Positions 11,226 through 23,419 of a stretch of DNA of 64,000 nt are shown here, piece after piece; position 1 is the first letter of the stretch; every line of letters begins with the position of its first letter. Where the stretch lies: NCBI RefSeq assembly GCF_020740795.1, contig NC_067282.1:153374858-153438857 (forward strand). Reading direction: 5' to 3'. The DNA is from Apus apus. Lineage: Eukaryota; Chordata; Aves; Apodiformes; Apodidae. The position numbers and the translations under genes were made by a program. The notes beneath the pieces are model-generated. The model saw only the letters and a list, made by a program, of their open reading frames with translations, searched no databases and had not been told where the DNA came from.

Positions 11226-14200
11226 ACGAATGTTCTTAAACCAGTGTGTACTTCAAAGGTTTCCTTTTGTTCCTCTGTGTTGTGTTTTTTCCTGTGTACA
11301 TGGTTTTGCTTAGGGAGGTATATAACTAGCAAAGACTTTTTTTTAAAAAAAAGTATTGCACCTTTTTTGTTTGTTTGTTTTTACTTTACTGTTGCTTTTA
11401 AATTTCTGTATTTAAGGAAAGGTTTGGGTTGGTTGTTTTCTTTTTTTTAGCATCAGTGTAGTAGTACTCTGGGCAGGATAAGGGTGACCTTTAATCCACA
11501 GCGATAGCCAGCGTGTGTGTGCATGTGTGCGCTGGGAACAAAACTTTCAAGACTTGTGAGAAGAGTCGTAGCAGACTTGAAGGCACATCCCTTGACACAA
11601 AGCGCAAAGTCTTTCGGGGGGGTGGGGCTGGGAGAAGAGGGAAGAGAGATGCCGGTACTTTCTTCTGTAAGTGCTAGGACTTCCGTGTGGTGTTGTCTAG
11701 CTGTTATACTGTCTAACAAGGTGCCGACATTCTGTACCAGCACATACCTGTCCATTCCAGCCCTCAGTGGGAGCAGTGGTCGGGCTTTATTACGTGGTGG
11801 GTAGGATAGGAGAGTCTCTTTCTTCAGCAGTTTCATTGAAGGATGCGACAGTGTCTAATACATTTAACTCTTACGCATGGGCTGGGGAGGGAGAAGCAAA
11901 AGCAGATCCAAGTAATGTAGGGGTATGCGTGTGTGTGTGTGCCTGTGAGCTGGGGGTGGGAGGGAAGGGCTAGGGAGTTGCGTGACTTTTTTAAATTTGC
12001 CCTTTCTATGTAAACCCAATGTCACAAGGAAGACTGACTGTGGGAAATGCTGCATATACACATGCCTGTAGATTTGTATGCAAAGTGTTACGTGACAAGA
12101 AGTACGAGTAGGTTTGTATTTAGTAAACTGGAGTGTGCAGCATACTCTGGCCCCTTCTGAATATACTTCCCTATCATGTCTCCTTCATCCATCCCACCAT
12201 GCACAAAGAAACAAAATGCTCTCTTCCAACTCCTGCTAGCTAGTGCCCCTTGTGTGCACACATCCATAAAGCTTTGTTTCTGCTAATCTCTGCTCAAAGA
12301 CCAGCCATGCTTGGATGTGCAGAGCAGGTTCTTAAAAGTCCTGTGCCAGCAGTACTTCCTAGTGAAGCACCTTTGGCCCCCATAAGCCAGTATCCATTCT
12401 GTCACATGGTTTGCTATACATGCTGGTTCATTACTGTGTTCCACCCTCACTTCTCTCTCCCAACCTGCCCTAAGGTCCCTTTTCCTGCACTTTGGGCTAG
12501 TTGATTTCATTGCAAAACTACGGTGAAAGCCGGGTGCTAGAGCCCCTCTTGTTTACAAGACATAATGAGGGATTTGAAATATTTAAAAAGAAAAGCTAAA
12601 TTGTTCTTCCATTGTAAACTTAAAGGGAAAAAAATTAAAACATACAAAAAAAAAAAAAAAAGACCAAAAAGTGCATATATATATTTTAGATGAAGACTAA
12701 CTCTGGGAGCATTTAACAGTGTTTTTGTTTTATTTTAACATTTTATTTTCCTGCTTTAAATTTGCAAGCATTCTCAGGAATTCTAGGGTAGGAAGCCAGT
12801 TTTTTGAAGATGGTTTATTTAACCTTATCCTAGATAGATGGCTGTTTCTTGTTGATAAACTTTTACAAGTTCCTGAATCTTCAAAATGTTTGAAAGTTTT
12901 TACTTTAAAATAAAAATACTAAAAAAAAATAAAAAGAAAAAATAAAAAATCTCCAAATGTTACTGTCAAGTGGGGGATCAAGAATTTTAAGACTGTATAA
13001 ATTTAAAATACATTAAGAAAACTTCTCGATATCAGCAACAGAAATTCATTGTAATCTTAAACAAGTTGTGGGAGAAGAAGGGTTATCATCTATAGTGCTT
13101 TGTTACTCATGCAAACACATGTGCAGTTGCATGGAGAAGAGAAGTGTGTGAATGGAAATCTTATCAATTTGTTCCCTCTTGATTGAAACTAAGCAAAAAT
13201 ATTCTTCCAAGCACCTTTTTAAACACAAAGAGAAACTATAAACCTAATTGTAATGCAGTATAGTTTAATTGAAAGAGTCCTCAGTTAGGAGGACTAGCAG
13301 GAAATACATGATGGTGCTTCTTTAAACCACTTTTTAAGTAGTGCTAAAGAAAACCAGTGGTGACAGAATACCCAGTAAAGAGGTACTTATTATCCTGCCT
13401 TTTTCCGTACGGAAAAAGGAGAGAATATGGGAAAACTCCAGTAAAATGTACATTAGAAATCTGATTTCCTTTTTTCAGTTATTCGGTCAGTTTTATTCCC
13501 CACTTGAAGATTTGCTGCTTGCGTTTCTTCACCTACTCCACCTCCCCAGTCTTTCTGTTTTGTTTTATATGAGGGAAGTGTCTGTTAAACTCTTCTGTTC
13601 ACCCTATTGCTGCTGGCTGTTGGGACTTAGTCTGGAACTTCAGAGTTCAATGTTGGGATGGCCAACTTCTGTCTCCCAGTTCTAAGGGTCAGGGGCTTTA
13701 CTCGGCCTGCAGTGGGCTAGGCTCAAACCACAAAAACCGCGCTAGTGCCTTTTTACATGCACCTGCATGCCCTTGAGTAAGGGAAGGGAGGGAAGATGAG
13801 GCAGTATAGCCACTTTGTGGAAATAGATGTAAATGTACTTAAGGAGAAACAGCATGCTGTGTAAGCATGTCGTGCAATGAGTTACCTGAGTTGTTGAAAC
13901 AACTTTTGATTGTTTAAAAAAAAAAATTTAATAATCAGATGCCAAATTCCTATCTGTTCCGTAGCAGTTGCCCAGTGTTTTCATGTTGTGCTGCGTGTGC
14001 ATCTGAGTGTCTATGCGTGTATTGCAAATAATGCATCCAAAATAATATGCTTTTTAAAAAAATGAAAATCCTGTCATGAGCCAGTAGAAGGAGAGTTTAT
14101 TTAGGGAGTTAATGATTTTCCTTTTTTTTTTTTTTTTTAACAGAATTTCTGAGTGCTTTGCCAGAGGCTGTGTTTTATCAACTTAGCAGTGTCCTATAAG

Positions 14201-15769
14201 AGAGGAAGTAGTAGGATTTACTCAAAAAGAGCCCAGGAACTTGACAGTCACTTGGAAGTGGGTTGTGACTGACTGACTGCTGAAGACTTGGCAGTCTGGA
14301 GCTTCAGCAGTCTGCTGGGTCCAAACCTATTGTAGTACAACAGTCTGCTCCTCCGTTCTCTAAATGAGCAGGCCTGCAAAAGTTTGTGACTCGGTGACAG
14401 GTTTCCTAAATTGTTAACACAACATTAATCTTGCTATTTTCCAGCTACAGTTGACAGTCTCTTCCTCTACAAATTTATACATAGCTTGTATGCCTTAGTC
14501 ATGGATGGCAATCACTAACCATTGCAAGTGATTTCTGAGCATTGTGCTAATCAGACTCATCTTCTGGGGACAGCCATCACTTCATGTAAACATTCAGCTG
14601 CTATTTGACCTCCTAACAGCAGAAAACTTAACAGGAATTGATGTTAGGGTACTTCTGGACTTTTCCAAAATTGTTCCGGGGGGGGGGAATCAGTGGCAGC
14701 ACCTTGTTTAATGAGATTGACGAAGAAATTAGGGAAGAGATGCTAGGGAAGGAAGGAGCAGCTTGGAATAGACCGTGGGCATCTCTTCAGATAAGAATCA
14801 AACATAGCATCTTTCACTGAAAAATACTTTTTACTTTCTCAACTAACAGACTATAATTTTTTTCTGACTTTGGTTCTCCAGATTATATAGTTTATACCTA
14901 TATATAATTTACAGGTGGTTTCAGCATTCCCTTTTTCTTCCTGGTTTTGAGTCCTTCAGTGCTTCATTTAAAAAAAAATATTCATTTTTGCAGTCTTCGA
15001 AGCAAGTATCCGTTTGTTACAAGCCACTTTGCTTACCCCACCCTTCAGTTTTTATCAAGCTGAGAGTTTTCTAATGGGTTTGATAATTCTTTGCTCTGTT
15101 TCAGCATTTCATTTTAAGCAGTGACAACAAAGTCTAGCAAGAAAAAAAAAGGTGGGGTACAGCTCAGAAACCTGTACTGAGGCCTCTTGACATTTACTTT
15201 GGAAAGCAGTTTTAGTACCATGTACTTTGGAAGGTTTTCCATCTTTTCCCAGCATTTTTATGCTTTTACCTGGACACTTGCCCAGCAGTCTTGAAAGTGG
15301 ATATTTTTGTTGGTTTAGGGTTTTTCCAATCACAGGGTTTCAGATTTTTCTTGAAAGTGTTTTATTTTGCTTCACATTAGGTGGCTTGTGTAGAGAGCAA
15401 GAATATTAAGCCAAGTGTGTTTTTCTTCTGCAATATAAGCAGGTTGTTGTCAACAAACTGGCTGGGATAACAAGCTCAAAGATTAAATAACTATTGAACC
15501 TTTATATTAAGCTGGCCTCTTTTTTTTTTCTTCTTCTTTTTTTTTCGCCATGGAATTTCTAAGCATTTTTTCCTTAGAACTTTTGCCCAAATCTTTTTTT
15601 TCCTAAAAATGCTGCCACATCTTCCACTGTGTCTTACTAGTGCATCCAAACAGTACTGTAGAGTTATTTTTGTTTGGTTGAGTTTTTTTGCTTCATTCTT
15701 TATTACATTTACTTCTTAGGCTTCTAATTTTGTTTGTGCATATTGTTTTCCTATTGACTTTAAGAGGAG

Positions 15770-15925
15770 TGTGCTATCTGAGAGACCCAAATTTGGCTAA
15801 GTCTGGTCCAGGAAATCAGGAATGAACCTCAAGTGAATTAGTCCCACTGACCTTAAATGAGTGAGTAGTGCTTGGGTAAGGGCTCTTTGTGTAAGTAAAC
15901 CTTGGCTGGATCAGGCCAAGGTAGC
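15770..15925 (+). repeat. Probable ancient amniote interspersed repeat
   Basis: The core runs agtcccactgaccttaaatg, then gtgagtagtgcttgggtaag, then gtaagtaaaccttggctgga followed by tcagg. This resembles, with many substitutions, the repeat with 'agtcccattgacttcaatggg … gtaag … gcaggatcggg' that is abundant in turtles and crocodilians. I cannot name the family with confidence. It lies in the TNRC6B 3'UTR. Confidence 0.4.
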
Positions 15926-16141
15926 AGATGAGGACCTGTTGTATTTCCAGTGCAGAGAATACCTGTGTTGCATGTATTACATTCACTGTAAATCATGTGA
16001 CCAGTATCCAGGTTTCTCAAGTGGATTGAAATACTGGGTTTGTGGTGTATGGTTAACTCTCAGGGATGAGTCCTGACTGAGTAAAAGGTAGCTTTTTCTC
16101 TAAAAAGCTAAGAATCCACTAAAAGAAGCAGCTTTCTTAAT

Positions 16142-16149
16142 TGTAAATA
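16142..16149 (+). promoter_or_regulatory. TNRC6B: Pumilio-type octamer TGTAAATA
   Basis: It matches the Pumilio recognition element UGUANAUA exactly. A second copy lies at 16705–16712. Both are in the 3'UTR in sense orientation. Confidence 0.45.
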
Positions 16150-16704
16150 TGCATGCATGCATTTGTGGGCAGGAAAGTAATGCCAAGAAAACTTTAAGTT
16201 GAAATTCTAAAAAAATGGGAAAAAAAAACCACATGCTGTTGAAGTGCAACCTTGGTCTGGAGTCTGAATCAACATATGCAGAATCTGTTTGTTTGTCTAC
16301 ATTGATTTTGCGCAAAATACCATTTCATTTCTCTTAATTTATTTTCTACTATTTTGCAACATTAGGGACTGATGCTGTTAGATCATATCAGTCATTTCCA
16401 CGGTGATCAGATGCAAGTTTCTACAGATGTGTAGAAACCAAATCTCCCTTCACCTCCAGTACTAGGCTTCCACCTGTGGCAGAGGGTGTTAACAGTAATG
16501 GTGAGAAATAGGTAAAGTTTCCCAGTATAGATAGAGCTGGTTTTCCCTGACATCCTGAATTCACATCCAAACCTAAGATACAAAGCAAAAACTATACTGG
16601 AGCAGAGGTGTTGGTTGAGCTAAATGACAGGAGCCTAACTGGAGATTTTTAGCAGCCTTGCTAGTTCATTTTCCTCACTGTGTTTTCCGTGTGTGTCCCA
16701 TCAC

Positions 16705-16712
16705 TGTAAATA
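16705..16712 (+). promoter_or_regulatory. TNRC6B: Pumilio-type octamer TGTAAATA (second)
   Basis: Exact UGUANAUA match about 560 bases after the first copy. Two copies in 13.7 kb is only modestly above chance. Confidence 0.4.
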
Positions 16713-18289
16713 CCAGTGTTGCTGAATTTTACCAAAGTTCCCCTGCAGTAGATATTACGAAACAGGTCCATTTTGTAGTGACTCCCCAAGCAGAGCTTTG
16801 TCTACAGTAGAATTCTAGGGTCTGTCTACATTGCTGTTAACACTGAGTCAGGGTCCTGTTTAAAATACAACTCTCTATTTTGTGGTGTTATGTGAGACTT
16901 TATAAACTTTGTGATGTAGTAACTATAGCTTCTAATCCTTATGTGAAAAGTGATTTAAGGTTTCATCTGTGCTATAAAAAGCACCACAGCTCCTGATGTT
17001 TTGGAGCCTCTCTTTAAAAAACTATTGTCAGGCCAAGATAGTTGCAGCTTCATTTGTGACACGCAGCAGACAATGTCCGTTCGCATCCACAGTCTGCGTG
17101 CGTGTTGCTTTTCATCGAGCTATGCAGGAAAGCTTTTTCTCTTAAAGTCTCCCAAAATCCTGTGCTATATATGAGCAAGTGCCCTCTGCAAAGAGCCATT
17201 TCACCCTGTACATGTGTCAGTTGGTCCTGGTGACATTCAGCAGTGTTAGGGCTCCTGTTAACTTTGTAATGAGAAAGGGAGTTTTTTGACTTGACTCTGA
17301 CAGCCTTTCTGTAATGAACATAGAGCACTCCAGGGGAAAAGGAGGTGGGGGGGTAAAAAAAGGGAAGAATGTGTTGTGCCAGCCAGCGTTAAGTGTTTTT
17401 GCAGCAAACATTCTTGACTGTGGTGAGCAGAGGGGAGGAGAAGAGACTGGAAAAGTTTGCATGGATGCACAACACAAGGAGGCAGTGCTTAGCAAGAAGT
17501 GTTTCCTAGAGCACTAAATGCCTTCTCTTAGGTATTGTGTGTTGTTGCATTCACAGAACTAACTTCCTCTTTTTTTTTTTTTTTTAATCTCTTTGTTTTT
17601 ATTGATTGAGACAAAGTGGAAGCTTCTCCTGTTTCAGATGAAACACAACCATAAATTAACATTTTCTTCATCATTTACTGTTGAGCAGTAAGAGCAGGTT
17701 GCACAGCTTGTTAGAATAGCTATTTCCCCCTCCCTCTCCCTGCCAGATATGGCTTACCCTTTCTTTATAAGGCGCTGTGTGGGCTTTTTTGTTTCATTTT
17801 GGGGACGTGTGGAGAAGAAGCAAAATGAAGTGAAAATGCAAGCCAAGGTAGAACAGCCTTACTTTAGGGGGTAGCCTTACAACAGAGCTTTATAGTGAGT
17901 GTGCTGTATTCCAAAATATGTAAGCCAAAAACAAACAAAAAAAAGCATTCATTTATGCAAAAAAAAAAAAGTAAAAAGAGGTGTTGGAAGACTTCTTTAA
18001 TATGTACCTTCTAAAGGTAGAGTAAGGTCTCACCAAGTGATACGTTATTGTGATACTTCTTGCTGGGTCAGTAGGGATGGGTTGGGGTGTAAGCGCTTAA
18101 CGTTTCCCTCCAATGTTTTTTACAAGCAGTAAGTTAAATGTGGTATTTATGAATGTGCCTTTGTGAGTATAGTGACTGTCTAACTGAGGAGACCGCTGGG
18201 GCTGGAGGGGAGACAATGGTCAGTTTATTCTTTCAAGAGGTCAGACACCGAGATTGCAGCCTGCTGGTCACTTTTGACGAGCAGCATCT

Positions 18290-19890
18290 TTGGGCTGGTC
18301 TCTACACTGCACAATACGTATTCATATGTGGTAGAGATCGGGGTGGGGGCTGTGAAGGGATGTCATGTAATGCACAGAAGCTGTTGATAGTTTTAGGCTA
18401 GTCTGCTGTTGCAAGTTGAGTTTGTATATGTATTATGTGGCTTCTCTTATGTTTGTGTGCATGAGTGTGAGTGCGTGTGGCTTTATTTTTTGTAAGCACT
18501 GGAGCATTGAAACACAGTGATGTTTGAGACAAATTTATACTTGTAGAGAAGATGATGTTTTGTAGCTTCTGTTAAATAGTGGGTGCAGGCACACTTTTAC
18601 CCTCTGTCCATGTCCTGATAAGAGAAACAGGAAAATTTTTTTTTTTTTCAACCTTTCAACTTCCAGCACACTTAATGTTGCCATTTAAATGAACAGGGTA
18701 TTACACAAGAAGAAAAAAAAAAAGTTTTTGAAATGGTGAGGTAGAAGTGTTTAAAAGGAAAAAAAACCTGAAGTAATTTTTTTGTTTCTTCGAAGCTGTT
18801 TGTAGCTAAACATGGGAATCTGCAGTGTCTCCTTCCATTTGTTTTTTTTTTTTTCTAATAATTCACCTCTTCGTCCCACCCAAAACATGAGGTGTTCAAG
18901 ATCAAGAGCTGTCACTGTAGCCTTTCTTAATTCCCACCCTGAAAAGAAACTCCAGTGGGATCCCTCAGCTCTATTCAGGAAGACAAAGAGAGGAGAGACT
19001 CTGCAGTTTTCTTTGCTTCGCTCTCATTCCTCTCTAATGGCCTTGAAATGTATTATTATGCAAATGTGAATTTTGATACTGAACTTAAGAAGAGGTTGTT
19101 TGTTCTTTTTTTCAAAAAAAAAAAAGGTCCCATATGTGGTCAGCATTGCTTCTTTATTTTGTAAGTGAATTGTAAACTATGCATTCTGCAAAGGGGGTGT
19201 AGGGGACGAAGATAGCTCTGCTAAACTGTTTTAAGAGTTTCTGTGTCCATGGTATATCCATTATAGTTTGGGGAAGCGGGGAGGTGATGACTTTGAAATA
19301 AAAAGGAGTTGGTAAGAACTTCTGTTTTTCAGAAGTTGATCATTAGGTTAACTGGGCAGAGATTTGGAATACTAATGTTGACTGCAAAACAAAATCAGCT
19401 CTGACCTTTGCGCAGGATTGTGAATTCTAGCCATGCAGTGTTAACCTAGGGCCAGTAGGGTGACTGGGACACCAGTGCTACCTGGAAAGCTATCTACCAC
19501 CTCCTGTGTTCTGGCCTTTGTCAAGCTCAGGAAACACAGTGCCACAAGCACTGTCTCTTTTGGATTTACTACTCATTTTCCATTACAGCAGTCCTTACGC
19601 TCTTCCAGGAGAGTTGGAACACAGCTGTTCCTTGACGTCTACGCTTCCTTCTCTCTAAAATTTCTTTGCTGCTGTTTCTGGTACAGCTCATACAGTGGCA
19701 CAGCCATGGACAAGATGGTGCAAGTGGTACTCTCGTGCTGATCAAAGCACAACCACAAGGGCTGTGTTTTTTCAACATCAGCAGCTACCAGTGCATTGTT
19801 GTCTGATGTTAGTGCCAGTGACTTACCACTAATGCTAGCAGTGTGTGAAATTTTAGGGAATGTAGATTGATCTGTAGACAAGGCCCTCTA
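18290..19890. mobile_element. Possible remnants of hAT-like DNA transposons
   Basis: Near 18293 the sequence ggctggtctctacactgc resembles the 5' terminus of reptilian hAT-type elements. At 19873 ctgtagacaaggccctc resembles the same terminus inverted. TGTCTACA also occurs at 16799 and 16823. The pieces are old and diverged, no target-site duplications are evident, and the two ends may belong to separate insertions. Confidence 0.25.
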
Positions 19891-20518
19891 TTTAAAAGAC
19901 ACCATCCTTTTTTTACTACAAGGTGGTATCATAATGGTCATAAAAAAGGATTTGCATCTTCACATCTCCAAAATGCAGTCATTGTGAATGATGTGTGTTC
20001 TTGAAGCTTGCTGAGCTTCCAGGAGCAGCCTCCTCAGAAAAACATAAATCTCACTGCCCTCTTTGTCATCTTAATAGGGACTTTTGACTTGACATTTTTC
20101 TTTTGTCCGTGGTGTTCCATGGTACCTGCATTATTCTTGGCATTATCTTAGATATAATATCATAAACTGAGATATTATTCTGCCTGTATTCAGTGTTTTC
20201 ATGCAGCAGTTTTCTTTTTGTTGATGTTCATAGTACTGTATTAAGTAATAGACTTGATGATCACTCTCGCATCTGTGCCTGCCTTGCAGATGTGATCTTA
20301 TCAGGGTTCCACTCTGTCAGATTGCCTTTAAAAAACAAGGAAAAGGATAAAAGAATAAAAAATAAAAGAAAAAAATAGAAAAATCTGAAGTTTAAACTCA
20401 CTCACAAAAATACCTCGTGGTACATTTCCCATTCTGATGTAAGTAACCTTTTAAATCTTCTAAACTTAGTGGGATTTCATTTCCATCTGGTACCTCCTTT
20501 CTAATACGATGTTTGAAC

Positions 20519-20748
20519 TAGTGGTTTTGAGCACAGGACCAGAAGCCTGGAACTCCTAAATTTTAACATTGGCCCTTACTCTTCCCTTGCCTCGGGCAGG
20601 TAATTTAACTTATTTGCCTTTGTTTTTTCATCTGTAAAGCAGGGGTGATAATAATACTTACCTACCTCACAGGGGTTTTGTGAGGATCAACTAGTAAATG
20701 TTTGTAAAGTGCTTTAAGGAAAAAAAGCATGATAGAAGTATTATGAGG
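20519..20748 (+). mobile_element. MIR/L2-type ancient SINE in TNRC6B 3'UTR
   Basis: The order of blocks fits the MIR consensus in sense orientation: a 5' block (agtggttttgagcacaggac), a central cttgcctcgggcaggtaatt, then ttttttcatctgtaaagcag, ataatacttacctacctcac, ttttgtgaggatcaacta and tttgtaaagtgctttaag. The tail gatagaagtattat also fits the L2/MIR-type 3' end. It carries substitutions and indels spread throughout, as expected for an insertion predating the bird–mammal split. It contains CTACCTCA (20662–20669), a let-7 8mer seed match that is part of the MIR core-to-tail consensus. Confidence 0.75.
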
Positions 20749-23149
20749 TTTTTACAGCGAGATTGCTCATTCTTTTTACATTGTTTGCTTGTGTGGAGGG
20801 AGATGGATAACTTTATTATTATTAAAGCCATCAGACACTCAGATCCTAAATAACAGAAGTTGATGGAGATTCAGTCACTCATACTGTCTTTATGCCAGTT
20901 TCCTTCTCCTGTTCTCTTCCTCTATACAGTCATGCCAGTGTTGCTACAGGTCACACATACTTTTTAAATAAGCATCGAACTTGATGGAAATACTTTGAGC
21001 TTGCTGCTTCTTTAACCAGATCACCAAGTTGGAATCAGTTTGCATACCTTTCCCTGCCTTTAAATAGATATTTTGTTAATGTCATCCTTCCAGTGGACAC
21101 ATCTTTTCCTGCCATCAGGAAGGGGAGGTGGTGGTGTGTAGTTCCAGAGAGGGGACTGTAATATGAAGAACCTTGCCACTTTATGCTGCTGCTCCAGGGA
21201 TGAAGGGCAGAGTAGCTTTCTGTTTCCTTCCCTGTATTAATTTCATTGTTACCAGTGACACTTCAAGTGCAGTGTCTCTTTTTGTCCAGAATATACAGAA
21301 GCCATCACCTGCCAATAAAATGTAGGAAGAGAGGGAATGATAGTAGATGCTGCTTGTGTATATGCCTTACAGCTCTCCCAGAATGTCTCTGGGAGGGTGG
21401 TGGGGGAAGAGGTCTTCATTGGGTAAATCCCACAGCTGTCAGGGAATCTCTGCTACTTTCTCCCCTCTCCAGTCACATGGTCACCATTCCTTTCTTGGAT
21501 GTGCATCTCAGGGATGTGCATATGAGCCCATGCCTTTTGGAATTTGGCCTTTGAAATACCAAGAACATGGTTTCTGTACCTGAAACCTTCCTATCTGACA
21601 CTCCCTGGTCCTTTCTGCCCTGCTTTGCTCCCCGTGGCCTTAGGAGCACCTCTCTCCACTGTTGCCATATGCCACCCTCTCCATCTCTGCCACTACTCAA
21701 GGTGAAACATATACAGTGGTTCTGCAGAGAAATAAGCTGAAATGATCACATGCACCTGTAGGATTTACACACATACGTATCTTGGATTTCTGCTGCACCC
21801 TGTCTAATATTTGCAGGATATCCGATGCACGATGCTTTTTTCTTTCTCACCTAGAAAGCAGAACAAACAGCAGCATCACTGTGCTGATGGTAATTCTGTA
21901 ATGTTTACTTTGAATCAAATGCTACTTATATTCCACAAAGAACTAGAAAAAAGAAAAAAAAATACACCTTCTAACAAAAATAACCAAATGTAATCTTTCT
22001 GGGGGCAAGGAGAGGGAAGTGGGGAGGAGGAAAAGCAGTGACGGGGGAGCGTTCTCATCTATTTTCATCTCCACCACTTGGATGGAGATACGAAATGCTG
22101 CTCTGAGTTCCACAAACATAAGGGATTATGTTTACAAAGGTAAATGCCTTCTACCTGTTCAGGAAACTGGCTAATGGTGGGCATCAGGTGTTTGGCAAGT
22201 TTCTCTTCGTTGCAGACAAGTCATGGGAGAAGAGTGTGTCTAGAAGAGGAATTGAGAAATAGAGTCATTTCATCTAGTCTTCTCAGTAAAATAATGCCAC
22301 CTTCCTCTCTCCTTCCAAAATGGAGGGAGGAGGTTGCAGAACAGAAAAAAACCACGATGTCCAAAATGGCTGGAATAGAAAAGGCAGCTTTTCTACTTTG
22401 CACATAAATAGGTAACAGGAAGGTACAGCTCAAGTCCTCTTGCCTTGAAACACTGTCCCCCAGAAGCAGGCATTGTAATAATACAAACAGTGGCTGTGTG
22501 TGTATTGATGCTATTTGCAAGTTACCTGTAAGTGTTTTGGTTTATTTTTCTTATACTTGAAATGGCTTCCTTTACTAAACTCTTAACCATAGTTCTGTTT
22601 GCTCCCCTGCTTCTCTCATGTGCAGTAAACAAAAAATAAAAAATACAGGACTAATGGGGAGAGTGTAGAGGAGATGACACAATGTCTTGCATATCCAGGT
22701 TGTATCCTAATTTCCATCCCATACTCTTGCAGAGGTTTGAACTTCCTAAGGGTTTTCCATGGACACAGAAACTCAGCACTTTAGAAGGTGCTCTTGTATG
22801 GCTGGCTGCCCCCCTTCTCCTCCTTTTCTATATTTTTATTTTACTTTTAGTATAGTGGTACTTAAAATCACTGGTTCATGTAAAAAGAAAAAAACAACAA
22901 CAACGAAATGTTTAAACTCTACTAATGTACAAATAAGCTGAAATGTTGCATTTTATGTGTATTTTTGCCATAGCAGGTACTGTATTTCTCATGCTGGATT
23001 TAGAAAAAAAGAAAAAAAAAACACACAAAAAAAAACAAAAGGGTGATGTTTTATTGGAGTGTGACAAGTTAAGAGTAATAAGGAATTAAGTCGTCGTCAT
23101 TTCATTGAAACTGAGAGATGGTGTAATACTTATATAAGTTTTCTGAAGG

Positions 23150-23332
23150 TTTTTTTTTTTTTGCTTTTAAACAGCTTTTTTTTGTTTTTATTTTTTATTT
23201 TTTGAAAGATATGATTGTATTATGTGCAACTCAGTTGCTTTACATTATAACTACAAACTTATTTTTGGGTTCCTGGAGAAAAAAAAAAAGAAAGAAAAAA
23301 AAAAAAAACAAGAGAAAAAAAAAAAGAAAAAT
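23150..23332 (+). repeat. TNRC6B: U-rich then A-rich tracts before the poly(A) site
   Basis: T runs (13 T at 23150–23162, then more to about 23202) are followed at 23279–23332 by an almost pure A/G tract, ending just before the AATAAA at 23336. The transcript could pair the U and A runs across a loop of roughly 80 bases. The A tract could also bind poly(A)-binding protein. Confidence 0.6.
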
Positions 23333-23335
23333 ACT

Positions 23336-23341
23336 AATAAA
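23336..23341 (+). terminator. TNRC6B: Distal TNRC6B poly(A) signal AATAAA
   Basis: It is the last AATAAA before the CpG island and is followed by tgtgtttggctgctaagc, giving a GT-rich element close behind. It lies 275 bases before the ADSL ATG. I take it as the main distal end of TNRC6B, by position and by the expected 3'UTR length. Confidence 0.7.
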
Positions 23342-23419
23342 TGTGTTTGGCTGCTAAGCATTTAACCCTCGTGTTTCCCGCGCCTTTGTTCCGCACGCTC
23401 CTTCCTCCGCCTCCTCCCC

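Larger units (their letters stand above)
9679..23360 (+). other. TNRC6B: TNRC6B 3' untranslated region (~13.7 kb)
   Basis: From the TGA to the AATAAA at 23336–23341 there is no splice-bounded coding potential, and the DNA is AT-rich with many A and T runs. I read the whole stretch as one terminal exon because mammalian TNRC6B also has a 3'UTR of more than 10 kb and because no other gene is visible before the ADSL CpG island. It holds an early AATAAA (9763), further AATAAA hexamers (12909, 19297, 22635), two TGTAAATA Pumilio-type octamers (16142, 16705), an AU-rich TATTTATTTAT (10747), several miRNA seed matches, and ancient repeats (15770, 18290–19890, 20519). The cleavage position of ~23360 is inferred. 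Confidence 0.75.
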
